Assembly: GCF_022482365.1 (NCBI RefSeq)
Contig: NZ_JAKVPE010000001.1
Coordinates: 1,970,176-2,034,175 of the forward strand
Source: Limosilactobacillus sp.
Lineage (GTDB): Bacteria > Bacillota > Bacilli > Lactobacillales > Lactobacillaceae
Length of the DNA: 64,000 nt
Reading direction: 5' to 3'
The translations under genes and the position numbers were made by a program. The notes beneath the pieces were generated by a model, which saw nothing but the letters and a program-made list of their open reading frames with translations, did no database searches and was not told the DNA's origin. This document shows positions 1 to 9,054 of this stretch, one piece after another (the stretch's first letter is position 1; each line of letters starts with the position of its first letter).

Positions 1-1587
1 GATTCTGGACCGCTTGTAGTTGTGCAGTCGCTTGCCATTGAGGGTGAGCTGCGATTCGTGATAGGTGATGATTGGCAGCCGGACCCGGCCGGCCGTGGCG
101 GCGTTCCAGGCCAACTGCAGGCCGCCGTGGGGAAGGACCGTGTGCTTGTATTCGCCGGCGTGGTTGATGATCTGGTCCTGGTAGGCAAAGGAGCGGATGT
201 ACTTCCGGTTGTTGAGGTACTTCTTCGGAACCGGCAGGTAGTCCGGGCTGCGCTTTTCCACCATCGTCAGCAATTGACCGGGATAAAGGTCGTGAACCGA
301 CCGACGCAGGCCGAAGCGGTTCTCGGTGACCCAGGCAATCGCGCTGGAGGAGTTCAGGACGGCCGGCGACTTGTAACGCGCTGTCCGCCGAAAGACGTCG
401 CTGGTGTTGGGCACGAGGACCTGGGCGACCATGAAGAGCAGGATACCGACGGTGATCTTGCGCCGCAACTGGAGCCGCGGTGCCCGCTCCCCGCAAACGA
501 AGTCGGTCGCAGAAATCGCTACCCCCAAGAGGAGTAGGGGATAGGCGATGACGGTCAGCCGGCTGGGAAACTGGAGGGTGTGCGACAGGGCCGGGATGGC
601 CTTCGCAATTTGATCCCAGGGCGTCCAGATGGAGGAAACCATCAGGATGATAAAGCCAAACAGGGTCACGGTGGTGTTGACCAGCGAACGTCGCCAGTGC
701 CGACAGACATAAAGCAGCTGGGCCAGGAAGAGCAGCCAACAGAAATAGATGAGGTAGTTGCGCGTGCTATTGAACTGCGAGGGCTTGAGCGAGTTAAACA
801 GCATGTTAAAGTCGGCCGGGGCGGCGATGTGGTTGTGGAGGTTGAGCATCAACAGCGCTCCCCAGACGTTGGCGGTCAGGATGACGGTGCCGATCACGGC
901 CAGCGCGGTCTCCTTGATCATCCCCCAGCGGTTGCTCGTCTTCACCAGGCCGATGATGAAGAAGGGAAGCAGGGTGAGAACGAAGAAGATCGAGCTCAAG
1001 AGGTGGATCTGGATCACGGTCGTCATCACGATCATTAGGGGCAGCCAGTGAACCGGCCGCGCGCGGTCCTGGAGCATCGTGATCGCGCACATCAGCATGT
1101 AGGGCGCCAGCATTGCTCCCCAGGCGTTCATGTTCTGGGCGAGCTGCCAGCGGGGCAGCCAGCCGATGTTCATGAAGATCAGGCTGACCAACAGGGCGAA
1201 CCGCCGGGAACTGTGCGCCTTGGTCGCCAGCAGGTACATGCCGATCCCGCCGACGACATAGACGACGAAATCGCTGATGACCTCGTAGCGATACCAGGTA
1301 CCCAAGAAACCAAGCAGGGCCCCGTTGAGGTAGGCAAAGAGGGGACCGTAGACGGCGTTGATCACCCGCCCACTCTGTTGGAAGCAGTAGTTGCTCTGAA
1401 AATAGCTGAAGTCCAGGTGCTGGATCTGCTTGGCGGCATCGTAGAAGCGGTTAAAGTGGAAGATCGAGTCGGTCCCGAGGATCACCCCATGAGAAATGAT
1501 CTGAGGGTACATAATAATGTAGGCCATTACGCAGATTGCAAGGTAGGGCAATGACCAGTTGATTAGGTGATACAATTTGCTTTTCAT
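1..1587 (-). CDS. Large multi-pass membrane protein, partial (C-terminus beyond left edge)
   Basis: An open frame of 529 codons runs from an ATG at 1587 to the window edge without a stop, so the C-terminus is missing. The start has a GGAG Shine-Dalgarno about 7 nt upstream and begins MKSKLYHLINWSLPYL. The translation shows repeated hydrophobic spans (one at the N-terminus, a cluster in the first 300 residues, more around 310-390), then a hydrophilic stretch. After the first membrane span there is an extracytoplasmic-looking segment with a GTDSIFHFNR motif. This layout resembles the large integral membrane proteins of Gram-positives grouped with YfhO or the PTPS-related membrane family (GT-C-like glycosyltransferases of the cell envelope); that assignment is inference from topology and the D/H-containing first loop. 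Forward-strand ORFs over this stretch are shadows. Confidence 0.75.
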   Translation of the reverse strand, partial: MKSKLYHLINWSLPYLAICVMAYIIMYPQIISHGVILGTDSIFHFNRFYDAAKQIQHLDFSYFQSNYCFQQSGRVINAVYGPLFAYLNGALLGFLGTWYRYEVISDFVVYVVGGIGMYLLATKAHSSRRFALLVSLIFMNIGWLPRWQLAQNMNAWGAMLAPYMLMCAITMLQDRARPVHWLPLMIVMTTVIQIHLLSSIFFVLTLLPFFIIGLVKTSNRWGMIKETALAVIGTVILTANVWGALLMLNLHNHIAAPADFNMLFNSLKPSQFNSTRNYLIYFCWLLFLAQLLYVCRHWRRSLVNTTVTLFGFIILMVSSIWTPWDQIAKAIPALSHTLQFPSRLTVIAYPLLLLGVAISATDFVCGERAPRLQLRRKITVGILLFMVAQVLVPNTSDVFRRTARYKSPAVLNSSSAIAWVTENRFGLRRSVHDLYPGQLLTMVEKRSPDYLPVPKKYLNNRKYIRSFAYQDQIINHAGEYKHTVLPHGGLQLAWNAATAGRVRLPIITYHESQLTLNGKRLHNYKRSRI

Positions 1588-1745
1588 GATTATCTCCATA
1601 CTTAAGATAATTAGTCAATCTCCCTAATTATAGTCCACTTCTTGCGGCGACGGGATTTTAATTGAGAATCTGCTTGATTAGAATTCTTAAAATTTGGTTA
1701 ACGTTGTACAATAGAAAGATAACTTGAGAGAAAGTAGATGATGAA
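1588..1745. promoter_or_regulatory. Divergent intergenic promoter region
   Basis: This gap separates the leftward membrane protein from the rightward AEC transporter. A TATAAT hexamer on the minus strand (1627-1632) can serve the membrane protein. A TACAAT hexamer on the plus strand (1707-1712) can serve the transporter. Neither has a convincing -35 box, so the sites are tentative. Confidence 0.4.
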
Positions 1746-2696
1746 ATGCTGTCAATATTCCTGTCCGCGATTTCCGGGGTCCTGATTATCCTGGTAATGG
1801 TGGTCGTCGGCTTCGTGCTCAACGAACGGGGCTGGTTTAATCCGGGGTCTTCGAAGGTCATCTCCCGGATCGTCACCCAGGTCGCCCTGCCGTGCTACAT
1901 GGTGACGACGATCATGCATGACTTTTCGGCTGGGCAATTGAAAACCTTGCTGCCGGACCTGCGTTACCCGGTCCTGTCAATGCTGATCCTCTTCGCCCTT
2001 TCCTTTGCCGTGGCCCGGGTGATCGGGATCAAACGGTCGCACATCGGGCTCTTTTCCTCGATGTTCTTTAATTCCAACACGGTCTTCATCGGCCTGCCGA
2101 TCAACCTGGCCCTCTTTGGCAACCGTTCGATTCCCTACGTCCTGGTCTACTACATGGCCAACACGACCTTCTTCTGGACGCTGGGCGTGTGGCTGATCCA
2201 GCGTGACGGGATGCACGAGGCCAAGATCGACGTCAAGACGGCCCTGAAGAAGATCTTCTCGCCGCCGCTGCTTGGCTTCATTCTGGGGGTGATCTTAGTA
2301 ATCCTTCACGTTCACCTGCCGAAGTTCGTGATGAGCGACCTTTCCTACATCGGTGGGCTGACGATTCCGCTGTCGATGATCTTCATCGGGATTGCGATCT
2401 CCAACGCCGGCCTCAGTCGGGTGCGGCTGACCCGGGACGCCTGGGGGATTCTCCTCGGCCGCTTCCTCTTTGCGCCGGTCCTGATGGCCATTCTGGTGAT
2501 TCCAAGTTCTATGCCGGCCCTGATGAAACAGGTTTTCATCCTGCAAGCGGCTATGCCGGTCATGACCAACGCCCCAGTTGTTTCCAAGCTCTACCATGCC
2601 GATTCGGACTACGCCGCGATCATGGTCACCGAAACGACGGTCCTCAGTGTGATCGTCATTCCGATCCTGATGGTTCTAATCAAGACGATGTTGTAG
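1746..2696 (+). CDS. AEC family transporter (auxin efflux carrier / malate permease type)
   Basis: A 316-residue, very hydrophobic protein with about ten predicted membrane spans in two halves separated by a short polar loop near residues 150-170. This is the usual length and layout of the AEC family, which exports or imports organic acids such as malate in lactic acid bacteria. The N-terminal helix ends in GFVLNERGWF, and small-residue-rich helices contain SNTVFIGLP, a pattern recurrent in this family. The gene stands alone between the divergent membrane protein and the phosphoglycerate mutase gene 64 nt downstream. Substrate cannot be told from sequence. Confidence 0.85.
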   Translation: MLSIFLSAISGVLIILVMVVVGFVLNERGWFNPGSSKVISRIVTQVALPCYMVTTIMHDFSAGQLKTLLPDLRYPVLSMLILFALSFAVARVIGIKRSHIGLFSSMFFNSNTVFIGLPINLALFGNRSIPYVLVYYMANTTFFWTLGVWLIQRDGMHEAKIDVKTALKKIFSPPLLGFILGVILVILHVHLPKFVMSDLSYIGGLTIPLSMIFIGIAISNAGLSRVRLTRDAWGILLGRFLFAPVLMAILVIPSSMPALMKQVFILQAAMPVMTNAPVVSKLYHADSDYAAIMVTETTVLSVIVIPILMVLIKTML

Positions 2697-2760
2697 GTCC
2701 GACTGTTAAAGACTGCACAATTGCGCTATCATAAGTGGTGGCAAAGGAGTGAGAGCTATT

Positions 2761-3447
2761 ATGGTAGATTTAGTGATTGTTCGACATGGTCAGAGTCAGG
2801 CCAACCGGGACAACATCTTCACGGGTTGGACCGATGTGCCCTTGACGCCGGAAGGCATTGCCCAGGGGCAGGCGGTCGGCCGGGAGCTGGCCCAGCTCGG
2901 GATTCAGTTCGCCGACGCCCACACCTCCTACATGGGGCGGGCGATCAAGACGACGAACATCATCCTGGAGGCGATTGACCAGCTGTACATTCCGGTTCAT
3001 AAGACCTGGCGGCTCAATGAACGCCACTACGGCGCACTGAGCGGTCGCAACAAGGCCAAGGTCAAAGAAGAGGTCGGCGCAGAACAGCTGCATCGCTGGC
3101 GGCGGGGCTATTCCGACCTGCCGCCGCAGCTGACGGAGCGTCAGCACGACCGGCGCTACAACCGTCTCGGGGTGAAGATGCCGCTGAGCGAGAGCCTGGC
3201 GATGACCCAGCAGCGGCTCTTGCCATACTGGCAGGATCAGATTGCGCCACGCCTCTTGGACGGGAAAAATCAACTGGTGGTGGCCCACGGCAGCTCGCTG
3301 CGGGCCCTGATCAAGTACCTCGACCAGATTCCGGATGAGGACATTGACAAGGTTGAGGTGCCAAACGGCAAACCGATCTGGTACCGATTCGACGATCACT
3401 TGCACATCGTCAAGAAGACTTTCATTACAATGGATGGTGAAGATTAA
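2761..3447 (+). CDS. gpmA: 2,3-bisphosphoglycerate-dependent phosphoglycerate mutase family protein
   Basis: Interconverts 3- and 2-phosphoglycerate in glycolysis if it is a true GpmA. The 228-residue protein has the histidine-phosphatase signature: VRHGQSQAN with the phospho-accepting His9, NERHYG at 86-91 with catalytic Glu87, and AHGSSLRAL with His176. A GTG at 2749 is in frame but lies inside the Shine-Dalgarno AAAGGAG (2743-2749), so the ATG at 2761 is the real start. Lactobacilli often carry several gpmA-like paralogues and this copy is not beside other glycolytic genes, so a side role as a phosphatase is possible. It abuts the esterase gene (stop TAA followed directly by ATG), implying co-transcription. 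Confidence 0.85.
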   Translation: MVDLVIVRHGQSQANRDNIFTGWTDVPLTPEGIAQGQAVGRELAQLGIQFADAHTSYMGRAIKTTNIILEAIDQLYIPVHKTWRLNERHYGALSGRNKAKVKEEVGAEQLHRWRRGYSDLPPQLTERQHDRRYNRLGVKMPLSESLAMTQQRLLPYWQDQIAPRLLDGKNQLVVAHGSSLRALIKYLDQIPDEDIDKVEVPNGKPIWYRFDDHLHIVKKTFITMDGED

Positions 3448-4311
3448 ATGATTCATGAGCTGCAAAACAACCCCACTTTAGATGGGCAGGTCCGCCTGCT
3501 CGATAACGTGACCTACGCGGCGGTTGATGGCCGCCCCCTCAAGATGGCCATCATGACCCCGTGGACCCAGCGTTACCCCCAACAGTACCACCCGGCGCCG
3601 CGCCCACTGCTTGTCTTCGTCCAGGGGAGTTCCTGGCGCACCGGCAAGCTGGGTGAGGAAATTCCGCAGCTGGTGCAATTCGTCAAGCACGGCTACGTGG
3701 TGGCGACCGTCCAGCACCGCAGCGCCGTCGACGGTTACGCCTTTCCGGCCTTCTTGGAGGACGTCAAGACAGCGATCCGCTACCTGCGGCGTCACGCTCG
3801 CAAATACGCGATTGACCCGCACCGCGTCGGCATTTGGGGGACTTCCTCGGGTGCCAATGCGGCGATGCTGGTCGGCCTGACCGGGGATGACGAACGCTAC
3901 AAGACCCGGCTCTACGCCCACGAATCCGACCGGGTTGACGCAGTCATTTCCTGCTTCGCGCCGATGGACGTGGCCGACACCTTTGAGTATTCCAAGAAGG
4001 TCCCGGGCAACAAGCTGCTCCAGTTCTGCCTCTTTGGGCCCGATCCGTCCAAGTGGGCGGAGGTCGCCCGGGCGATGAGCCCGCTGGCCGTCGAGGAGCC
4101 GGGGCAGGATTACCCGCCATTCCTGCTGCTGCACGGGGATGCCGATACCGTGGTTCCTTACCACCAGATGGTCGACATGTACAACCAGCTCGACCAGGAC
4201 GGCTACGAGGTCACGGCCTACCGGGTTAAGGGCGCCAACCACGAACGCGACTTCTGGAGCCAGCGCATTTACGACATTGCGCGGGACTTCCTGGATCAAA
4301 AATTAAAATAA
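3448..4311 (+). CDS. Alpha/beta hydrolase (carboxylesterase / acyl-peptidase fold)
   Basis: A 287-residue alpha/beta hydrolase. The nucleophile elbow GTSSG (131-135, Ser133) follows VGIW. The oxyanion region is the VQGSSWRTG segment near 58-66. Asp in LHGDADTVVPY (about 230) and His in ANHERDF (about 268) complete the triad. No signal peptide, so cytoplasmic. The fold is that of esterase/prolyl-oligopeptidase-like serine hydrolases; substrate is unknown. Its ATG directly follows the gpmA stop codon, suggesting translational coupling. A strong hairpin follows the stop. Confidence 0.8.
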   Translation: MIHELQNNPTLDGQVRLLDNVTYAAVDGRPLKMAIMTPWTQRYPQQYHPAPRPLLVFVQGSSWRTGKLGEEIPQLVQFVKHGYVVATVQHRSAVDGYAFPAFLEDVKTAIRYLRRHARKYAIDPHRVGIWGTSSGANAAMLVGLTGDDERYKTRLYAHESDRVDAVISCFAPMDVADTFEYSKKVPGNKLLQFCLFGPDPSKWAEVARAMSPLAVEEPGQDYPPFLLLHGDADTVVPYHQMVDMYNQLDQDGYEVTAYRVKGANHERDFWSQRIYDIARDFLDQKLK

Positions 4312-4316
4312 ATTGA

Positions 4317-4358
4317 AAATGCCACCCGATAAATTTGCAGATTTATCGGGTGGCATTT
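4317..4358. terminator. Bidirectional terminator between esterase and pepC
   Basis: A perfect 18-bp inverted repeat (arms 4317-4334 and 4341-4358, 6-nt loop TTGCAG) flanked by A- and T-rich tracts. It lies between convergent genes and can terminate both. Its core reappears at 56130-56165 after proC. Confidence 0.85.
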
Positions 4359-4378
4359 TGTCATTTTTAAGCTTTCGA

Positions 4379-5719
4379 TTAAGCTAACGTTCCCATTGGG
4401 TCCCATGGCTTCAGGACGATTGGTTCCTGTTCCTGGGCCTTCTTTTGCTTGTCAGTCAGGTACTTCTTGTTGACGACGAGCTGGTAGACGTACTTGTCCA
4501 TCCAGGCGTCGGACATCACGAAGTAGCCCTTGTGGCCAACCTTGTCACCCCAGGAGTTCTCGACCTTCCACTTGGTTGGCTTGCCATCGACCAGGTCAAC
4601 CCCGGTGATGACCATCGCGTGGTCCATCATGCTCTGGCCGTAGTCGAGGGCCTCGGCCTTGGTCATGTCGAGATCCACGTCGAAGAGGGCGCTGTAATCG
4701 TAGGTGTTCAGCGCCATGATCCCCAGCTTGGTCTCAGAGTACTTGACGACGTCGGAACCGAACCAAACGCTTTCGCCGTTCTTCAGCTGTTCAATCGCCA
4801 GCTGCTTGAACTCGTCCATCGGCAGGTTGAGGTGCTTGATCTGTCGGCCACCGACGACGTTGCCCAGCATGTCGATCGTGTAGGTCTTGTGGTACTTCTT
4901 GTCGGCGGTTGGGGCCTGGATGATCGAAACGTAGTCATCCAGGTTCCAGCCGACGTACTTCTTGAAGAATTTCTGTGGTGTCAGGTTGCTGTCGCGGTGG
5001 TACTCGTGATCCTTCTTCGTCCGGTATTCGAAGTCGAAGGTCGTGACTGGTTCACCAAAAGCGTAGGCCAGCATCCGGTAGACCTCGTTCAGCAGCTCGC
5101 CACGCTTGGCGTCCAGGCGCTTTTCGCTGGCGTGATCCTCGTTGACCATCTTGCGCAGGATCACGGCGTCGTGACGAAGCTTGTTGTTCAAGACCTCGTC
5201 GATGCCCCGAGAGTTGGTGGCGTTAAAGGATTCCGGCATTGCGGACTTCGGCACCACCCCGTACTTTTCGATCAAAGCACACAGCATGTCCCACTGACCA
5301 CCGTCGTTTTGCGGTGCCTCCATCAGCCAGGCCACCTTCCGGCTGTCGGTCGGCTTCTTGGCGGTCTTGATGACGTTTTCGTAGAAGTAGTTAGCCTTCT
5401 CGAACTTGTCCCAGAAGAATTGGTAGGACTGGGACAATTCAAAGTCATCCGGCAGGTTGAACTTGCTCTGCATGTCGTGACGCATCGTGTTCAATGCGGC
5501 AAACAACCAGCAGCGACCGGACTGCTTCTGATCGGCGACGTTCCCGGTCTTCAGGTCAATTGAGAAGTGGGGATCGTTGTCGGCAATCGAGTGCCAGTTG
5601 AAGCTGGCGTTGCGAACCCCGTTCTTAGTGACGGCGTTTTCGATTACTTGGCTGTCACGCCGGCCCTCATAGTCGGTGCGAAAACGATCGAGATCGTCCT
5701 TGGTGATTTTAAAAGTCAT
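4379..5719 (-). CDS. pepC: Aminopeptidase C (bleomycin hydrolase family, C1B)
   Basis: Cytoplasmic cysteine aminopeptidase that trims peptides taken up from milk or plant protein; family members form hexamers with the C-terminus capping the active site. The 446-residue protein has catalytic Cys70 in QSGRCWLFAALN, His in DHAMVITGVDL (about 364) and Asn in ENSWGDK (about 386). Length matches lactobacillar PepC. The ATG is preceded by an AAGGGGGC Shine-Dalgarno. Monocistronic: a terminator lies downstream and a hairpin-rich element separates it from rpiA upstream. Confidence 0.95.
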   Translation of the reverse strand: MTFKITKDDLDRFRTDYEGRRDSQVIENAVTKNGVRNASFNWHSIADNDPHFSIDLKTGNVADQKQSGRCWLFAALNTMRHDMQSKFNLPDDFELSQSYQFFWDKFEKANYFYENVIKTAKKPTDSRKVAWLMEAPQNDGGQWDMLCALIEKYGVVPKSAMPESFNATNSRGIDEVLNNKLRHDAVILRKMVNEDHASEKRLDAKRGELLNEVYRMLAYAFGEPVTTFDFEYRTKKDHEYHRDSNLTPQKFFKKYVGWNLDDYVSIIQAPTADKKYHKTYTIDMLGNVVGGRQIKHLNLPMDEFKQLAIEQLKNGESVWFGSDVVKYSETKLGIMALNTYDYSALFDVDLDMTKAEALDYGQSMMDHAMVITGVDLVDGKPTKWKVENSWGDKVGHKGYFVMSDAWMDKYVYQLVVNKKYLTDKQKKAQEQEPIVLKPWDPMGTLA

Positions 5720-5792
5720 TAAAAAGCCCCCTTAGTATTCTTACCCTATATTATAGGCGAATTGTGACGGCGGGGGAAGATATAAGAAGGCG

Positions 5793-5915
5793 GTGGGACA
5801 GAACTCGCTTGCGAGTTCGTCTTCCCACCCCCGCGAGGCTGGCTAGGCGTTCCGGACGTTGATTTATCAACGTTCGGAATCCAGCCAGCTACCGCGCTAT
5901 AGCATTTACTGCTAT
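5793..5915. repeat. Structured intergenic element (three stacked hairpins)
   Basis: Three inverted repeats follow each other in the gap upstream of pepC. The first is 5793-5827, with arms around GAACTCGC/GCGAGTTC closed by GTGGGA/TCCCAC. The second is 5839-5889, a long imperfect stem with GCTGGCT/AGCCAGC at its base and ACGTTGAT/ATCAACGT at its tip. The third is 5897-5915, TATAGCA/TGCTATA. There is no credible ORF. The compact folded architecture looks like a small dispersed intergenic repeat; copy number in the genome is unknown from this window. Confidence 0.55.
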
Positions 5916-5925
5916 ATAAAAGCAA

Positions 5926-5951
5926 AGAGATTGGGTTAATTCCCAACCTCC
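5926..5951 (-). terminator. Terminator of rpiA
   Basis: GAGATTGGG and CCCAACCTC arms around a short loop, located just past the rpiA stop on the minus strand. Nearly the same hairpin ends adh at 27895-27918. Confidence 0.7.
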
Positions 5952-5966
5952 TTATTTTCTTAAATT

Positions 5967-6650
5967 TTAACGAGCGTGCAGGACCTTAGGACCCTCGTCG
6001 GTGCCGACGATCACGTCGTTGACCCGGTTCAAGAACAGTCCCGTTTCAACAACGCCGACCATGTGGATCAGTTCATCCGCCAGTTCTGCTGGGTGGTCGA
6101 TCTGGCCGAGGTGGAGGTCGATGATGTAGTTATTTTCATCGGTCCGGTACTTCTGGTCGCCGTCCATCCGCCAGCTTGGCTTGTAGCCCTTCTTCTCGAG
6201 GCGGTTGAAGACGTGCTGGCTGCCGAATGGGATTACTTCGACCGGCAGCGGGAACTTGCCCAGCTTGTGGACCATCTTGCTTTGGTCGACGATCCACATT
6301 ACCTTATCGGAAGCGTTGGCCACGATCTTTTCCCAGAGCAGGGCGCCACCGCCACCCTTGATCCCCTGGAAGTCATCGCTGATTTCATCGGCGCCATCGA
6401 TGGTCAGGTCGATGTGGTCGACCTCGTCCAGGTTCTTAATGGTGATGCCGAGGCTCTCTGCCTGCTTGGTGGTCCGGTTCGAGGTCGTTACCCCGATGAT
6501 GTCGGTGATGTTGCCGGCTTGGACCTGCTTGCCAAGCTCGTCAACCATGTAGCGGACCGTGGAGCCGGTGCCGAGGCCGACGATCATGCCGGACTTGATG
6601 TACTTAACGGATTCCTGCCCCGTCTGTGCCTTTAATTCGTCTTGGTTCAT
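5967..6650 (-). CDS. rpiA: Ribose-5-phosphate isomerase A
   Basis: Interconverts ribose 5-phosphate and ribulose 5-phosphate in the pentose phosphate/phosphoketolase route. The 227-residue protein shows the family motifs GLGTGSTV (25-32), the TTSNRTT segment, DGADEI (about 84-89) and [11 protein letters not shown] with the active-site Lys/Glu. Length is typical. The ATG has AAGGAGGAATT upstream. The GNAT gene lies 16 nt upstream on the same strand, so the two are probably co-transcribed. Confidence 0.97.
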   Translation of the reverse strand: MNQDELKAQTGQESVKYIKSGMIVGLGTGSTVRYMVDELGKQVQAGNITDIIGVTTSNRTTKQAESLGITIKNLDEVDHIDLTIDGADEISDDFQGIKGGGGALLWEKIVANASDKVMWIVDQSKMVHKLGKFPLPVEVIPFGSQHVFNRLEKKGYKPSWRMDGDQKYRTDENNYIIDLHLGQIDHPAELADELIHMVGVVETGLFLNRVNDVIVGTDEGPKVLHAR

Positions 6651-6666
6651 TGGAAATTCCTCCTTA

Positions 6667-6972
6667 TTAAAACCGATCTTCTGGTAATAGCAAATGTTGA
6701 TACTCCGGATGCTGCTTGAACTGCTGGGTCACGTATGGGCACATCAGCTTGACGGTCCAGCCCTGGTCGGTGGCGTAGTCAATAAAACGTTTTACGAGCG
6801 ACACAACCACCCCTTGTCCACGAAAATCAGGGTGGACAAAGACCCGTTCGGCGACGACCCGGTCGGAATAGCCCTGGACGGCGGGAAATGAAATCTCGCC
6901 GACGAACTGCTGGCCGTCACTAGCAACAATGCGGTGATCCTCAATTTGGTATTGCATCGTGATCACTTCCAT
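6667..6972 (-). CDS. Small GNAT-family N-acetyltransferase (YjdJ-like)
   Basis: Up to 101 residues; a stand-alone minimal acetyltransferase domain. The acetyl-CoA binding segment [18 protein letters not shown] contains the R/Q-x-x-G-x-G/A-type loop, preceded by the beta-strand [10 protein letters not shown]. The closest known layout is the 90-100-residue YjdJ/YidJ class, whose substrates are unknown. Two starts are possible. The ATG at 6972 has GAGGGTGA only about 4 nt away. The ATG at 6957 has GGAAG about 8 nt away, giving 96 residues starting [10 protein letters not shown] favour the second slightly. It precedes rpiA by 16 nt. Confidence 0.75.
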   Translation of the reverse strand: MEVITMQYQIEDHRIVASDGQQFVGEISFPAVQGYSDRVVAERVFVHPDFRGQGVVVSLVKRFIDYATDQGWTVKLMCPYVTQQFKQHPEYQHLLLPEDRF

Positions 6973-7090
6973 TCACCCTCAATTTTCCGTAAAGTAATCT
7001 TTAAAGTCAAGGCTTAGTGATACCAATCGCAATAATTCTATCCTATAATGTTATGATAGTATATTGACTATTGTTAAATGGAGTGATTAG

Positions 7091-7627
7091 ATGAAACGCG
7101 GATTTGAAGTGGTTTCCACCAAGCGCGACCAGGGGATCAACCTGCCGAAACGACAGACGGAAAACGCCGCGGGCTACGACTTTGAAGCGGCACAAGACTT
7201 TACCCTGCCATCAATTTGGAAGGGTAATTTTATCAAGGCCCTGTGGACAATTCACCAGCAGAAAAAGCTGACCGACACTGACTTCACGGCAGCCGACGCC
7301 AGCCTGAAGCCCTACCTGGTGCCAACGGGAATCAAGGCCTACATGCAGCCGGACGAATTCCTCTTGCTGGCAGACCGGTCTAGCGGCCCACTGAAGCGGC
7401 GGCTGGTTTTGCCAAACGGGGTTGGAATTGTCGATGCCGATTACTACAACAACGCCGGCAACGAGGGGGAGATTTTCTTCCAGCTGATCAACTACGGTCT
7501 GCGTGACTACCACGTTAAGAAGGGCGAGCGGATCGGTCAGGGGATTTTTATTCCTTACTTGCGGGCCGACAACGAGGACCAGCCAACGGCCCAGCGAACC
7601 GGTGGCTTTGGTTCGACTAAGAAGTAG
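7091..7627 (+). CDS. dut: dUTP diphosphatase
   Basis: Hydrolyses dUTP to dUMP and PPi, keeping uracil out of DNA and feeding thymidylate synthesis. The five trimeric-dUTPase motifs are present in order in 178 residues: AAGYDFEA (motif 1), DRSSGPLKR (2), [12 protein letters not shown] (3), GERIGQGIF (4) and [10 protein letters not shown] (5, C-terminal P-loop-like). An insertion of about 30 residues after motif 1 makes it longer than the E. coli enzyme, as in other lactobacilli. GGAG lies 8 nt before the ATG. radA begins 12 nt after the stop, so they form an operon. Confidence 0.95.
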   Translation: MKRGFEVVSTKRDQGINLPKRQTENAAGYDFEAAQDFTLPSIWKGNFIKALWTIHQQKKLTDTDFTAADASLKPYLVPTGIKAYMQPDEFLLLADRSSGPLKRRLVLPNGVGIVDADYYNNAGNEGEIFFQLINYGLRDYHVKKGERIGQGIFIPYLRADNEDQPTAQRTGGFGSTKK

Positions 7628-7638
7628 GGGGTGCTGAA

Positions 7639-9015
7639 ATGGCCAAGGTGAGAACACAGTACGTTTGCCAAAACTGCGGCTACAATTCGCCGCGTTACCT
7701 CGGCCGGTGCCCCAACTGTGGCCAGTGGAACACCTTCGTCGAGGAACAGGTGCAGAGCGCAAGCGCCAGCAGTGCCAAGGCGAAGACGACCACGCTGACC
7801 GGCCTGGTGTCCAAGCCACAAAAGATCAGTGAGATCGATAGCAAGCAGACGCCGCGGGTCAAGACCCGACTGAACGAACTCAACCGGGTCCTCGGCGGCG
7901 GGATCGTGCCCGGCTCATTGATTCTGATCGGTGGGGACCCCGGGATCGGGAAGTCGACTTTGCTCCTCCAGGTGTCCGGCCAGCTGAGCGACGAGCATCA
8001 CCGGGTGCTCTACGTTTCCGGTGAAGAGTCCGGCACCCAAATCAAGATGCGGGCGGAGCGACTCGGCGTTTCCGGCGACGACTTCTATGTATACCCGGAG
8101 ACCAACATGGACAGCATTCGCGACACGATCCGGGACCTCAAGCCCGAATACGTGGTGATCGATTCGGTTCAGACGATGCAGGCCACCGACGTCAGCTCGG
8201 CGATCGGCAGCGTCTCCCAGATTCGCGAGGTCACGGCCCAGCTGATGCAGATTGCCAAGAGTAACAACATCACGATCTTCGTCGTCGGCCACGTCACCAA
8301 GGGCGGGGCGCTGGCCGGGCCGAAGATTCTGGAGCACATGGTCGACACGGTTCTCTACTTTGAAGGGGACCTTCACCACACCTACCGGATTCTGCGCTCG
8401 GTCAAGAACCGGTTTGGCTCGACCAACGAGCTGGGGATCTTCGAGATGCACACCAACGGGCTGACCGAGGTCAAGAATCCCTCGGAGATCTTCTTAGAGG
8501 AACGGCTCCAGGACGCCACCGGCTCGGCGGTGGTCGTTTCACTGGAGGGGACCCGGCCGATCCTGGTCGAAATCCAGGCCCTGGTCACGCCGACGGTCTA
8601 CGGCAACGCCCAGCGGACCGCCACCGGGTTGAGCCGCAACCGGGTTTCGCTGATCATGGCGGTCCTGGAGAAGCGGGCCAACCTGATGCTGCAGAACCAG
8701 GACGCCTACCTGAAGGCCGCGGGTGGGGTTAAGCTGGATGAACCGGCGATCGATCTGGCGATTGCCGTCAGCATCGCCTCCAGCTACCGCGATAAGGGGA
8801 CCCGGCCGAGCGATGCCTTTGTCGGTGAGGTTGGCCTGACCGGTGAAATCCGGCGGGTCAACCGGATCGAGCAGCGGGTAGCCGAGGCCCAGAAGCTGGG
8901 CTTTGAGCGAATCTTCGTGCCGAAGAACAACCTCAAGGGCTGGAAAGTGCCGACCGGCATTCAGGTAATCGGGGTGACGACGTTGAAGGAGGCGTTGCAC
9001 CTGGCACTGGCCTAG
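7639..9015 (+). CDS. radA: DNA repair protein RadA (Sms)
   Basis: RecA-like branch-migration helicase in recombinational repair and natural transformation. The 458-residue protein has an N-terminal C4 zinc finger (CxxC...CPNC, residues 10-30), Walker [11 protein letters not shown] (about 97-106), the RadA-specific KNRFG motif (about 254) and a C-terminal Lon-like domain (about 290-458) with LDEPAIDLA and [10 protein letters not shown]. Full length. It follows dut by 12 nt and precedes yacL by 39 nt. Confidence 0.97.
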   Translation: MAKVRTQYVCQNCGYNSPRYLGRCPNCGQWNTFVEEQVQSASASSAKAKTTTLTGLVSKPQKISEIDSKQTPRVKTRLNELNRVLGGGIVPGSLILIGGDPGIGKSTLLLQVSGQLSDEHHRVLYVSGEESGTQIKMRAERLGVSGDDFYVYPETNMDSIRDTIRDLKPEYVVIDSVQTMQATDVSSAIGSVSQIREVTAQLMQIAKSNNITIFVVGHVTKGGALAGPKILEHMVDTVLYFEGDLHHTYRILRSVKNRFGSTNELGIFEMHTNGLTEVKNPSEIFLEERLQDATGSAVVVSLEGTRPILVEIQALVTPTVYGNAQRTATGLSRNRVSLIMAVLEKRANLMLQNQDAYLKAAGGVKLDEPAIDLAIAVSIASSYRDKGTRPSDAFVGEVGLTGEIRRVNRIEQRVAEAQKLGFERIFVPKNNLKGWKVPTGIQVIGVTTLKEALHLALA

Positions 9016-9054
9016 GAAAGGGCCAAATCAAATTTCAAAGGAAGGGGATACGAT

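Noticed and set aside
22..1554. Several forward ORFs of 95-170 codons
   Set aside because: They are antisense shadows of the open, membrane-protein-coding minus-strand frame and have low-complexity, His/Asp/Gly-rich translations.
4445..5563. 372-codon forward ORF opposite pepC
   Set aside because: Pure shadow of pepC; long open antisense frames are common in this GC-rich sequence because of third-position bias.
5746..5946. 66-codon minus-strand ORF
   Set aside because: It runs through three hairpins and the rpiA terminator and has no ribosome-binding site.
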